From assembly GCA_021296025.1 (NCBI GenBank), contig JAGWBF010000010.1, positions 1 to 25,276 of the forward strand: a stretch of 25,276 bases of DNA, in the 5' to 3' direction. The stretch is from Dehalococcoidia bacterium. Lineage in GTDB: Bacteria > Chloroflexota > Dehalococcoidia > Lucifugimonadales > JAGWBF01. A model generated the notes under the pieces. That model saw only the letters and a program-made list of their open reading frames with translations. It was not told the DNA's origin and made no database searches. A program made the position numbers and the translations under genes. Shown here in pieces: positions 7,538 through 15,013 of the stretch (positions are counted from its first letter, which is position 1; every line of letters begins with the position of its first letter).

Positions 7538-8956
7538 CTATCCGTTAGACGGAGTTGTCTCTTTCGTCTCCTCAGAGCCGGCGGATGCCGCTGCGGAGGC
7601 ATCCTGGGCGTCCTCGTCTTCCAGTTCCGAGGCTGCCTCTTGGACGTCGCTGTCCTCTAAGCCCGACTCTGTGCTCTCCGTTCCTTCAACTATCTGGGTC
7701 AGGCGCTCCAGGACCTTTCGGGTCAATAAAACCGTCCTGATGGAGCTCCTTGCATCCTCCGAAGAAAAAGCCCTCAGGATGGCCTCGGACCCGGCGCCTG
7801 CTCCGGTTGCCATTCGGTCGATCTCGGAATCGACCTCCTCGGGGTCAACTTCCAGGTTCTCATCCTGCGCCAGTTTGCGGATAACAAGAAACCTGCTCAG
7901 GCGCTCGACCGCCGATGTTCGCAGCTCCTCTCGGGACTCTTCCCTGCTCTTACCCAGGTTGGCCAAGTAGTCTTCTACGCTGGCGTCGCTCCCCTGCTGA
8001 CCGCGGGCCTGCTCTTCCAGGATGTGGTCGATTTCCCGCTCGGTAGTTGTGTCTGAAATCTCGATTGACGCCTCGCTGATAACCTTTTCCAGGGTACTCT
8101 CCTGGAATTCTCGCTCTGCATACCGGGTTGCTTCCTCGGTCAGGTTCTCGCGGACCGAGACCTTCAGGGCCTCAAGGGACTCGTAGCCTTCTTCTATGCC
8201 CTTGGCAAACTCATCGTCCAGGTCGGGAAGATTCTTAGTCTTTATCTGCAGGACCTTGACGTCGAAGGTGCAGTCCTCACCAGCGATGGAATCATCCTGG
8301 TAGTCCTCGGGTACCTTCAAAGTGAACTGTTTCGACTGCCCCTCCGCCAGTCCTTCGAGGTAAACAGAGAACCCCGGGAAGGGATAGGGATTGTCCTGGG
8401 CGGGAAGAAAATCCACACCCTGGTCATTGGCCACCTGGCGGCCTGCTATTGTGCCTTCCACATCCAGGGTCACAAGATCGCCGAACTGCACCGGACGTTC
8501 CGCAGGTTCCCAGGGCGCTGCGTTGTAGCGCAGGCTCTCCAGTACCTTGCCCACCTGCTCTTCGGTGATCTCTACGGGCTCCCTTGCTACATCTATCTGG
8601 TGCAGGTCCCCCAGTTGGATCACGGGTTCCAGGGGAACAGTCGCCTTGAATGAGACGGGGTCCACATCCACGACCTCAACGTCCGGTTGGCCGAAGATGT
8701 CCAGCCCCTCGTCGCTAATGGCTTTGTCCAGGGACTCCTGGACGATATAGTCCAAGCTATCCCTGACCAGGGCTTCGCGGCCTAGGAAGGTTTCAACAAT
8801 GCGCCTCGGAGCCTTTCCCGGACGGAAGCCGGGGATGGAGACTCGGTTTCTGTTCCGTCTGAAAGCCCGATCTAAAAAGGGTTCCAGGTCTTCGGAATCG
8901 AGGGCTACTGTGAGGGTCACCTGCCGAACTGCGGACTCGTCCTTTGTGACTTTCAA
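7538..8956 (-). CDS. tig: Trigger factor (ribosome-associated chaperone/PPIase)
   Basis: Trigger factor binds ribosomal protein L23 at the exit tunnel and shields nascent chains. The 472-aa protein has the N-terminal ribosome-binding domain with the signature GFRPGKAP (43-50), an FKBP-type PPIase domain (about 155-245, FGDLVTLDVEG to FDVKVLQIK) and the helical C-terminal chaperone domain (about 250-425). The final 45-50 residues are low-complexity and strongly acidic (Glu, Asp, Ser, Ala), longer than the tail I expect for the family. The start is TTG 8956, with GGAGG (8967-8971) 10 nt upstream on this strand. Its own promoter appears to lie in the 87-bp gap after aspS. Confidence 0.95.
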   Translation of the reverse strand: MKVTKDESAVRQVTLTVALDSEDLEPFLDRAFRRNRNRVSIPGFRPGKAPRRIVETFLGREALVRDSLDYIVQESLDKAISDEGLDIFGQPDVEVVDVDPVSFKATVPLEPVIQLGDLHQIDVAREPVEITEEQVGKVLESLRYNAAPWEPAERPVQFGDLVTLDVEGTIAGRQVANDQGVDFLPAQDNPYPFPGFSVYLEGLAEGQSKQFTLKVPEDYQDDSIAGEDCTFDVKVLQIKTKNLPDLDDEFAKGIEEGYESLEALKVSVRENLTEEATRYAEREFQESTLEKVISEASIEISDTTTEREIDHILEEQARGQQGSDASVEDYLANLGKSREESREELRTSAVERLSRFLVIRKLAQDENLEVDPEEVDSEIDRMATGAGAGSEAILRAFSSEDARSSIRTVLLTRKVLERLTQIVEGTESTESGLEDSDVQEAASELEDEDAQDASAAASAGSEETKETTPSNG

Positions 8957-8989
8957 ATAGAAGGAGCCTCCAGAGTGTGCAACCAGGGA

Positions 8990-9018
8990 ATTATAACATG
9001 CCTTCCATATTGTGAAAA
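8990..9018 (-). promoter_or_regulatory. Strong sigma-70-type promoter for tig-clpP
   Basis: Read on the minus strand, a perfect TATAAT (8990-8995) is preceded by TGT, giving an extended -10. Upstream at exactly 17 bp is TTTTCA (9013-9018), a 4/6 match to TTGACA. A start near 8983 would leave a leader of about 27 nt before the tig TTG. It lies in the short aspS-tig gap, so tig and clpP can be expressed independently of aspS. Confidence 0.72.
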
Positions 9019-9043
9019 GTTTCTCTTTGGCTGTGAACGACCC

Positions 9044-10840
9044 TTAGTCCAGGGTCTGGATATGGAGCTCCCGTAGCTGTCGCTGATGCACCGGTGAGGG
9101 GGCTCCAAAGAGGTAGTCCGTGGCGCTCTGGGTCTTGGGGAAGGCGATCACCTCCCGGATGCTGTCCTGGCCCCCCAGCAGCATCACAACCCTGTCGATG
9201 CCGCTGGCGAACCCTCCGTGGGGAGGCGCCCCGTACTCCAGGGCATCCAGTATCTGCCCGAATTGGACCTGCATCTCCTCCAGGGAGTGGCCCATGAGCT
9301 CGAAAATCTTCTCCTGGTTCCTTCTCAGGTGATTTCGGATGCTGCCTCCGGCCAGTTCCACGCCATTGCACACAAGGTCGTACTGCTTGGCGATGGCCTT
9401 CTCCGGGGCGGTGTCCATAAGTGAAATGTGTTCGTCCTTTGGAGCGGAGAAGGGATTGTGGGGCGAGTCCCACCGGGCCTCTTCCTGGTTCCACTGCAGG
9501 AGGGGGAAGTCTATGACGAATCCGAAGGCCAACAGGTCCGGGTCTGCCAGTTCAAGGCGATGGCCCATCTCCTGCCGCAGATGGCCGAGCACAAGGGCTG
9601 CTGTGTCAAAGGGAGCGGCCACAATGAGCAGCAGGTCCCCTCGATTCGCCCCCAAGCGTTGGGCCATCCCACGCACATCATCCAGGGAAAGGAAGCGGGA
9701 CGCTGGCGACCTTACATCTTCCTGGGCCAGGCCCTCCAGACTGTCGGTGGGCTCTCCCGCCAGCGCCACGGTCACCAGCCCAGAAGCGCCCCAATGCCGG
9801 GCAAGGCTGGTAAGGTCGTCAATCTGCCTCCTTGTGTACCCGGCACATCCGGGCGCCGCCAGCCCCATCACTACGCCGCCCGACTCGACCGTATTGCGAA
9901 ATACCTGAAAGTCGGTCTGGGCGGCTACATCCGTCAGGTCTGCAATCTCCATCTGGAAGCGCAGATCAGGCCTGTCGTTGCCATATCTAGCCATGGAATC
10001 GGCGTAGGAAAGCCTGGGGAATGGCTTCAGCACCTTCTTTTGCGGAACGATGCTCTCGGCTAGGCCGGTGAAAAGGTCCTCCATGAGGCCCAGGATGTCT
10101 TCTTCCTCGACGAACCCCATTTCAAGATCGAGCTGGGTGAACTCCGGCTGCCGGTCCGCCCGCAGGTCCTCATCCCGGAAGCAGCGAGCAATCTGGAAAT
10201 ACCGTTCCACACCTCCCATCACCAGGAGCTGCTTCATCTGCTGGGGCGACTGGGGAAGGGCGTAGAAGTTTCCAGGATGGACCCGGCTGGGTACAAGGTA
10301 GTCGCGGGCACCCTCCGGGGTGCTCTTGGTCAGAATGGGAGTCTCCACCTCGATGAAGTCCCGCTGGCTGAGATAGTCCCGGATGTACTTTACTACCTTG
10401 TGCCTGAGCACCAGGTTGTCCCTGAGGGTGGCCCGCCTCAGGTCCAGGTAGCGGTACTTGAGACGGAGAAGCTCATCTGCCTCAGGGGCTTCTTCGTCCA
10501 GGTCGAAGGGGGGCACCTTGGATGAGTTGAGGATGCGGACCTTGTGGGCGATAACCTCAACCCCGCCGGTGGGGTTTCGGGGGTTATCCGTGCCCTCGGG
10601 CCGTTTCGACACCTCTCCTTCAATCTGCAGCACCCATTCGGGACGCGCTTCGATTCCCACTGTGTAAGAATCGGGAAACAGCTCCTGGTTAAGCACCACC
10701 TGGACCGTTCCTGAGGTGTCTCGCAGGTCTATGAATATGATGCCGCCGTGGTCACGCCTGCGATGTACCCAGCCAGCCAGGATGACCTCCCGGCCTTTGT
10801 CTAATTTGCGGAGGCTGCCGCAGCTTGTGTTCTTGTACAA
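9044..10840 (-). CDS. aspS: Aspartyl-tRNA synthetase (bacterial type, probably non-discriminating)
   Basis: A class IIb synthetase of 598 aa that charges tRNA with aspartate in the cytosol. Domains in order: N-terminal OB anticodon-binding fold (about 1-110, GWVHRRRDHGG at 23-33), class II catalytic core with the flipping-loop region and motif 2 (CFRDEDLRADRQPEF, 220-234), the bacterial GAD insertion (about 300-420), and motif 3 (GGFASGIDRVVMLLGG, 542-557). Residue 31 is His rather than Leu. In bacterial AspRS, His here is associated with non-discriminating enzymes that also charge tRNA-Asn, which then need GatCAB for amidation. That family rule is recalled, not tested here. The TTG start is preceded by AAGGAG (10845-10850), and an in-frame TAG abuts it upstream, so no earlier start is possible. 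It is the first gene of the aspS-tig-clpP run. Confidence 0.95.
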   Translation of the reverse strand: MYKNTSCGSLRKLDKGREVILAGWVHRRRDHGGIIFIDLRDTSGTVQVVLNQELFPDSYTVGIEARPEWVLQIEGEVSKRPEGTDNPRNPTGGVEVIAHKVRILNSSKVPPFDLDEEAPEADELLRLKYRYLDLRRATLRDNLVLRHKVVKYIRDYLSQRDFIEVETPILTKSTPEGARDYLVPSRVHPGNFYALPQSPQQMKQLLVMGGVERYFQIARCFRDEDLRADRQPEFTQLDLEMGFVEEEDILGLMEDLFTGLAESIVPQKKVLKPFPRLSYADSMARYGNDRPDLRFQMEIADLTDVAAQTDFQVFRNTVESGGVVMGLAAPGCAGYTRRQIDDLTSLARHWGASGLVTVALAGEPTDSLEGLAQEDVRSPASRFLSLDDVRGMAQRLGANRGDLLLIVAAPFDTAALVLGHLRQEMGHRLELADPDLLAFGFVIDFPLLQWNQEEARWDSPHNPFSAPKDEHISLMDTAPEKAIAKQYDLVCNGVELAGGSIRNHLRRNQEKIFELMGHSLEEMQVQFGQILDALEYGAPPHGGFASGIDRVVMLLGGQDSIREVIAFPKTQSATDYLFGAPSPVHQRQLRELHIQTLD

Positions 10841-10861
10841 CTATCTCCTTTTGCACCGCAT

Positions 10862-10891
10862 ATATTCCCACAGCCCAGATGCTATTTTCAA
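10862..10891 (-). promoter_or_regulatory. Candidate promoter for aspS
   Basis: On the minus strand, TTGAAA (10886-10891, 4/6 or better to TTGACA) is followed after 18 bp by GAATAT (10862-10867, only 3/6 to TATAAT). The position, about 20 bp before the aspS TTG, is suitable, but the -10 is poor. The alternative TATATG slightly downstream would need a 21-bp spacer. Confidence 0.3.
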
Positions 10892-10927
10892 GGTGAGCGG
10901 TCCGGCCAGGCCGGCAAAGGGGCGTGT

Positions 10928-10956
10928 TTGTTTTGCACCAGGGCTGCTGATATAAT
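10928..10956 (+). promoter_or_regulatory. Sigma-70-type promoter for the GNAT-rhomboid unit
   Basis: A perfect TATAAT (10951-10956) lies 17 bp after TTGTTT (10928-10933, matching the TTG half of TTGACA). Transcription would begin near 10963, giving a leader of about 64 nt before the GTG start of the acetyltransferase. The promoter is in the 186-bp divergent gap with aspS, which holds no other gene. Confidence 0.6.
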
Positions 10957-11026
10957 CCGAACCTAAGGGCTGAAGGGTCCATGGTTCCTTTCAGGGCCGC
11001 CAACACCCTGAGTCCGGAGGACTATC

Positions 11027-11617
11027 GTGCTTCCTGTTGTGCAACTCAATAGGGTATCCCAAGAAGATGTGCATAGGATAGCCCTGTGGCTCCAGGACCC
11101 CGATGTGAACGGCTCATGGTATGGCACAGATGAGCACGGTGAACCCCTCCACATCGGTTACTCCCCCAAGGGCTTGGCTAATGCCACCATCGGTGACTGG
11201 GACCTGGCTTTCGACAGCCCGGTGCGCAAGATATTCTCGGTGGTCACCGAGGCCGGGGAGCACATAGGGGAAGCGCAGATGGTTATCGAAGAGCCACTGC
11301 GGGAAGCCCAGCTGCTTGTCCTCATCGGGCGGAAGGACCTTTGGTACCAGGGTTACGGAACGGCTGCACTCCTGCACCTGCTGGACCTGGCTTTCCACAC
11401 TTATGGGCTTCACCGGGCGTGGGTGGATGTCCCCGAGTACAACAAACCCGCTCTCCACGTTTGCGAACGGCTGGGGTTTGTGCTGGAGGGGCGCCTGCGA
11501 GGCACCCATCCCAAGGATGGCAGTTGGTACGATTCCATGGCCATGGGCCTGCTGTCCAACGAGTATGCCAGGCGGAGGGCCCGCCTTATGGAAGGTGCGG
11601 ACGCGCCGTCAGTCTGA
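11027..11617 (+). CDS. GNAT-family N-acetyltransferase (RimJ/RimL-like)
   Basis: A 196-aa acetyltransferase of the GNAT fold, closest by eye to the RimJ/RimL/SpeG class (Acetyltransf_3). The acetyl-CoA pyrophosphate loop is seen as WYQGYGTAAL (106-115, the Q/R-x-x-G-x-G/A motif). The following helix, HRAWVDVPEYNKPALHVCERLGF (129-151), contains the conserved Asn and the LGF end typical of the family. The acceptor could be a protein N-terminus, a ribosomal protein or a small amine; the sequence does not decide. The start is GTG with GGAGG (11016-11020) 6 nt upstream. A promoter lies upstream and a rhomboid gene follows. The 3' end runs into a three-copy 15-bp repeat that contains its stop codon. 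Confidence 0.82.
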   Translation: MLPVVQLNRVSQEDVHRIALWLQDPDVNGSWYGTDEHGEPLHIGYSPKGLANATIGDWDLAFDSPVRKIFSVVTEAGEHIGEAQMVIEEPLREAQLLVLIGRKDLWYQGYGTAALLHLLDLAFHTYGLHRAWVDVPEYNKPALHVCERLGFVLEGRLRGTHPKDGSWYDSMAMGLLSNEYARRRARLMEGADAPSV

Positions 11618-11655
11618 CTCAGGGCAGTCTAAATCAAGGCAGCCTGAAGCAAGGC
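11611..11655 (+). repeat. Three tandem 15-bp imperfect repeats at a gene junction
   Basis: Units are 11611-11625, 11626-11640 and 11641-11655; each matches its neighbour at 12 of 15 bases (consensus about AGTCTGAATCAAGGC). The array covers the acetyltransferase stop codon (11615-11617) and the leader of the rhomboid gene. In the third frame, used by neither gene, the units read SLTQG, SLNQG and SLKQG before a stop. Confidence 0.75.
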
Positions 11656-11657
11656 CA

Positions 11658-12359
11658 TTGATCTCCCTCCTATACCGAAGTCCAAGGCCCCTGGTTACCT
11701 ATCTCCTCATCGCCATCAATGCGGCGATATTTCTCTACCAGCTTTCCCTGACCAACCTGGAGGAGTACCGTTTCGTTTACCAGTTCGGTCTGGTCCCCTG
11801 GGAGCTGACAATGGGAGAGGAGATTGCCCAGCGTCCCGTCTACGACGGGTTCCGGGTATGGGTCCTAGATGTGGCCTCTCCTATCCCCGCCTGGGGGACA
11901 ATATTCTCGTCCATGTTCGTCCACAGTGGATGGCTGCATTTCGGGCTGAACATGCTCTTCCTCTGGGTCGCCGGCGAGGGAGTGGAAGCCCGTGTGGGCC
12001 ATCTGAAGCTTGTCCTCCTCTACGCGGCTGCCGGGGCGGGTGGTGTCGGGGCCCATGTTCTGGTGAACAGCGACTCCCTGGTGCCCCTGGTGGGGGCCAG
12101 CGGCGCCATCTCGGGGATACTGGGGGTTTACCTGGTTGCCTATCCCCTCAGCCGGTCAACCATCTTCATCCTGTTCTGGTTTATTTCCCAGCTTCTTAAC
12201 ATAGTGAGTTCCCACGGGGCGGTTGCCGCGGAGGTAGGAATAGCTTATACGGCACATGTGGGCGGATTTGTTGCGGGCGTGCTGCTAATGGTGGGCTACA
12301 CACTGGCTGCGGCCGGGAGCCCGGGGAACAAGAGACGACAGGGCTACATGGATCAGTGA
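11658..12359 (+). CDS. Rhomboid family intramembrane serine protease
   Basis: An integral-membrane serine protease of 233 aa that would cleave substrates within or next to transmembrane segments. Family features: an N-terminal helix (about 10-30), the loop 1 region (45-80), HFGLN in TM2 (H94 and N98, the HxxxN motif), catalytic S148 in GASGAISG and catalytic His H200 in AHVGGF of the last core helices, giving a complete Ser-His dyad. About six to seven hydrophobic segments are visible. The start is uncertain. TTG 11658 gives a normal short rhomboid with AAGG just upstream. GTG 11595 would overlap the acetyltransferase and add about 21 polar residues encoded by the repeat array. The gene probably shares the upstream promoter. 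It ends 16 bp from the convergent livF stop, without an evident terminator. Confidence 0.9.
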   Translation: MISLLYRSPRPLVTYLLIAINAAIFLYQLSLTNLEEYRFVYQFGLVPWELTMGEEIAQRPVYDGFRVWVLDVASPIPAWGTIFSSMFVHSGWLHFGLNMLFLWVAGEGVEARVGHLKLVLLYAAAGAGGVGAHVLVNSDSLVPLVGASGAISGILGVYLVAYPLSRSTIFILFWFISQLLNIVSSHGAVAAEVGIAYTAHVGGFVAGVLLMVGYTLAAAGSPGNKRRQGYMDQ

Positions 12360-12375
12360 ACGAGCATGGAGCGGA

Positions 12376-13149
12376 TCAGGCTTCTTCCTCTTCGGGAGAC
12401 ACCCTGCCCAGGAACACCTCCGTGAGTATGTCCGTCTCCAGGATGGACTGGGGGCTGCCATGGTGGACGACCTTACCCTTGTCCAGAACGGAGGCCCGGT
12501 CCGTTAAGCTCAGGACACCCTTGATGTTGTGCTCGACGACAAGGATGCTTGTGTTGAGGTTCTCGTTGATCTCGGCAACCTTCTGGAACACCTCCTTGAC
12601 CACTATGGGTGCAAGGCCGAGGGTTGGTTCATCCAGGAGCAGCAGCTCGGGGTCCGCCATGAGACCCCGGCCCAGGGCCAGCATCTGCTGCTGACCACCT
12701 GACATCTGGCTGGCCAGGTCCCGGCGCTTTTCGTACAGTATGGGGAACAGCTCCATCACCGAGTCCATGCGGCGCTCCTTTTCTTCCCGGTCCGCCAGGT
12801 ATAGGCAGCCCATCTCCAGGTTCTCCCTTATGGTCAGATGGGTAAAAACTCGCCTTCCCTGGGGCACGAAAGCGATCCCCTTCTTCACAATCTCATGGGT
12901 CGCCGCAACCAATAGGCCCTGTCGCCAGTAAACATGCCCCGCAACCACGGGCACCAGGCCCATTACAGCCTTCAGGACGGTGGATTTCCCTGCGCCGTTG
13001 GGGCCCATGACGGCCACAACCTCCCCCTTCCCGATCCCCAGGGTAACTTCATCCAAGGCCCGGACAGCGCCGTAGCCGACGGATACATCGACCAGCTGCA
13101 GGTCCATTGACCGGTCGTCCGAATCAGCTGTGGTTTCTCGAATGTTCAT
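12376..13149 (-). CDS. livF: Branched-chain amino-acid-type ABC transporter ATPase LivF
   Basis: One of the two ATPases of a HAAT-type importer. The 257-aa protein has Walker A GPNGAGKST (49-57), a Q-loop in FVPQGRRVF, the signature MSGGQQQ (149-155), Walker B LLLLDEP (169-175) and switch His H207 (VVEHN). The VPQGRRVF context and short length fit LivF rather than LivG. The start chosen is ATG 13149; ATG 13107 (MDLQLVDVSVGYG) is closer to the usual LivF start, and neither has a good ribosome site. It is the last gene of livKHMGF, 47 bp after livG. The C-terminus ends in a short run of glutamates. Substrate specificity is set by LivK, not by this subunit. Confidence 0.93.
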   Translation of the reverse strand: MNIRETTADSDDRSMDLQLVDVSVGYGAVRALDEVTLGIGKGEVVAVMGPNGAGKSTVLKAVMGLVPVVAGHVYWRQGLLVAATHEIVKKGIAFVPQGRRVFTHLTIRENLEMGCLYLADREEKERRMDSVMELFPILYEKRRDLASQMSGGQQQMLALGRGLMADPELLLLDEPTLGLAPIVVKEVFQKVAEINENLNTSILVVEHNIKGVLSLTDRASVLDKGKVVHHGSPQSILETDILTEVFLGRVSPEEEEA

Positions 13150-13196
13150 GGGTGTATTACTGGCATTCCTGGGTGATATCGCCCACCGCCGATGAA

Positions 13197-13958
13197 CTAT
13201 GTGCCAAGGTAAGCATCTATAACCTCTGGACTATTGAGCACCTCTTCCACGTTTCCTTCAGCGAGGAGGGCCCCGCTATCCAGGACCACCAGGTGGTCGG
13301 GCAGCTCCCGGACGATATCCATGTTGTGGGATATGAGAATGATGGTGCGGCCCCGGTCTCGGAGGTCGTTCATGATGGCCTTTGCCCTTTCCAGCATCTG
13401 GGGAAAGAGGCCCGCAAAGGGTTCATCGAAAAGGTAGATGTTGACGTCCAGCGCAATGGCCCGACCAATTTCCAGGAGCTTCCTCTGCCCGTAGGAGAGG
13501 TCCATGGCGAGGGAATCCCGCTTTTCCCACATGCCAACCCTCTCCAGGATGCTCTTAGCTTTCTCTTTGTACCGAGGTCTGGAACGCTCCAGCATCGCGG
13601 GGTTGAGGCGTCGGTCGGTCAGCACCGCCATGATGTTGTCCCAGACGCTGATCTGGTCGAAGAGACGCACCTCCTGGAAGCTGCGGGTCATTCCGTGGCT
13701 AGGGGTCTGGTGCGCCTTCACGACCCTGAGGCCTAAGCCGTCGATGATTACTATCCCCCCATCCAGGGGCAGCACCCCGCTGAGCACGTTGATGAGGGTC
13801 GACTTCCCCGAGCCATTGGGTCCGACAATGCTGGTCATCCCCTTCTTCGGGATAGCTACCGATAGCTGGTCCAGGGCTCTGACCGCGCCAAAGTGCTTGG
13901 AGATTTCCTGGGTCTCCAGGGCGATTGGCTCAATGGGGTCCGAGGGGGCTGTGGTCAC
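13197..13958 (-). CDS. livG: Branched-chain amino-acid-type ABC transporter ATPase LivG
   Basis: The second ATPase of the importer, 253 aa. Walker A is GPNGSGKST (46-54), the Q-loop lies in RSFQEVRLF (92-100), the signature is LSYGQ (154-158), Walker B is IYLFDEP (174-180) and the switch His is H211 (ISHN). RSFQ-xxRLF and the LSYGQ variant are typical of LivG. The open frame extends about 70 codons upstream, but that part lies inside livM and reads as noise. The GTG at 13958 overlaps the livM TGA by 4 nt (GTGA) and has GGGAGGT 7 nt upstream, which fixes the start and indicates coupled translation. Confidence 0.93.
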   Translation of the reverse strand: MTTAPSDPIEPIALETQEISKHFGAVRALDQLSVAIPKKGMTSIVGPNGSGKSTLINVLSGVLPLDGGIVIIDGLGLRVVKAHQTPSHGMTRSFQEVRLFDQISVWDNIMAVLTDRRLNPAMLERSRPRYKEKAKSILERVGMWEKRDSLAMDLSYGQRKLLEIGRAIALDVNIYLFDEPFAGLFPQMLERAKAIMNDLRDRGRTIILISHNMDIVRELPDHLVVLDSGALLAEGNVEEVLNSPEVIDAYLGT

Positions 13959-15010
13959 AGCTTGTACCTCCCGGCCAGACCTTGTGGCCTGAACAGCATC
14001 AGCAACACCAAGAGAAGGCCCAGCACGACCTGGCGGGCTTGGCCGACGTACTCGTTGGGCAGGAAGGGCAGGAAGCGCATACCCTCGGCCAGCAAGACAA
14101 AGGCCATGGCGCCCAGAAGTGAGCCCCTGATGGATGCCAGCCCTCCCAGGATGACTATACATACCAGGAGGACAGATTCCAGCAAGATGAAGGAGTTGGG
14201 GTCTATAAAACTGGTCCAGCTGGCGAAGAGACCTCCGGCCAGCCCGGCCATCATCGCTGATATGACCCAGACGGCCAACTTGTAATGGGTCGCCCTATAG
14301 CCGAACACCTCGATGGCACGTTCATCCTCTCGAATGGCGGTCAATACCCGCCCGAAGGATGAGGAGACCAACAGCCATGAGACCAGGACGATCAGCGCCA
14401 GGAACGCCAAGGCCAGCAACAGGAATTCCAGTTCACCATCGAACACCATTCCGCCGATTTCCGGCCTGGGAATCTCATGGATGCCGAAGGGTCCCCTGGT
14501 AAGGCTCGACCAGTTGAGGAATACGTTGAAGGCAATGATGGTAAAGCCGAAGGAGACCAGGACGTAGATGTCGTCCCTGAATCGGTTAAATGCTATGCCG
14601 ACCATCAAGGCAACCAGCCCGGCCAGGAGCGCGCTTACCGGCAGGGCTGCAAAGAAAGGAAGTCCAAAGGTTGGGATACCCACCGAATGCGGTTGGTCAT
14701 AAGTGGCTGTGGAGGATAGGACGGCCATAACGTAGGCCCCTGTGCCGAAGAAGCCGACGTGGCCTATGGAGAGCAGGCCAGTGAAGCCGACCACAAGGTT
14801 CAGGCTCACAGCCAGGATGGCCCAGATGGCGAATATTGTGCCTACGGATATGGCGAAACCTTCGCCCTGCCAGAGCATGAACGCCGCGGCCCAGGCGATT
14901 ATCACGACGTTCGCCCACACCTCCACGTTGCCCTGAGAGGAGTTCCACATCTGTCTGGGGAGCTGCCCCAGTCTTTTGTGGTCAATGGCGGCAAGGAACG
15001 CCGGGGGCAT
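13955..15010 (-). CDS. livM: Branched-chain amino-acid-type ABC transporter permease LivM
   Basis: An inner-membrane permease of 351 aa. It has the LivM hallmark around residues 71-93: NLVVGFTGLLSIGHVG followed by FFGTGAY. About nine to ten hydrophobic segments follow. The cytoplasmic coupling region (SFGRVLTAIREDERAIEVFG) should contact the LivF/LivG ATPases. The ATG has an excellent AAGGAGGT ribosome site about 5 nt upstream. A hydrophilic N-terminal stretch of about 30 residues precedes the first helix, slightly longer than usual. It lies 3 bp after livH and overlaps livG. Confidence 0.94.
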   Translation of the reverse strand: MPPAFLAAIDHKRLGQLPRQMWNSSQGNVEVWANVVIIAWAAAFMLWQGEGFAISVGTIFAIWAILAVSLNLVVGFTGLLSIGHVGFFGTGAYVMAVLSSTATYDQPHSVGIPTFGLPFFAALPVSALLAGLVALMVGIAFNRFRDDIYVLVSFGFTIIAFNVFLNWSSLTRGPFGIHEIPRPEIGGMVFDGELEFLLLALAFLALIVLVSWLLVSSSFGRVLTAIREDERAIEVFGYRATHYKLAVWVISAMMAGLAGGLFASWTSFIDPNSFILLESVLLVCIVILGGLASIRGSLLGAMAFVLLAEGMRFLPFLPNEYVGQARQVVLGLLLVLLMLFRPQGLAGRYKL

Positions 15011-15013
15011 CTT

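Noticed and set aside
9428..10063. 211-codon frame opposite aspS
   Set aside because: It lies wholly inside aspS, lacks a ribosome site and has no domain resemblance.
13959..14162. N-terminal extension of livG
   Set aside because: The extra codons lie within livM in another frame, read as low-complexity Arg/Gly/Pro, and a GTGA overlap with a good ribosome site marks the real start.
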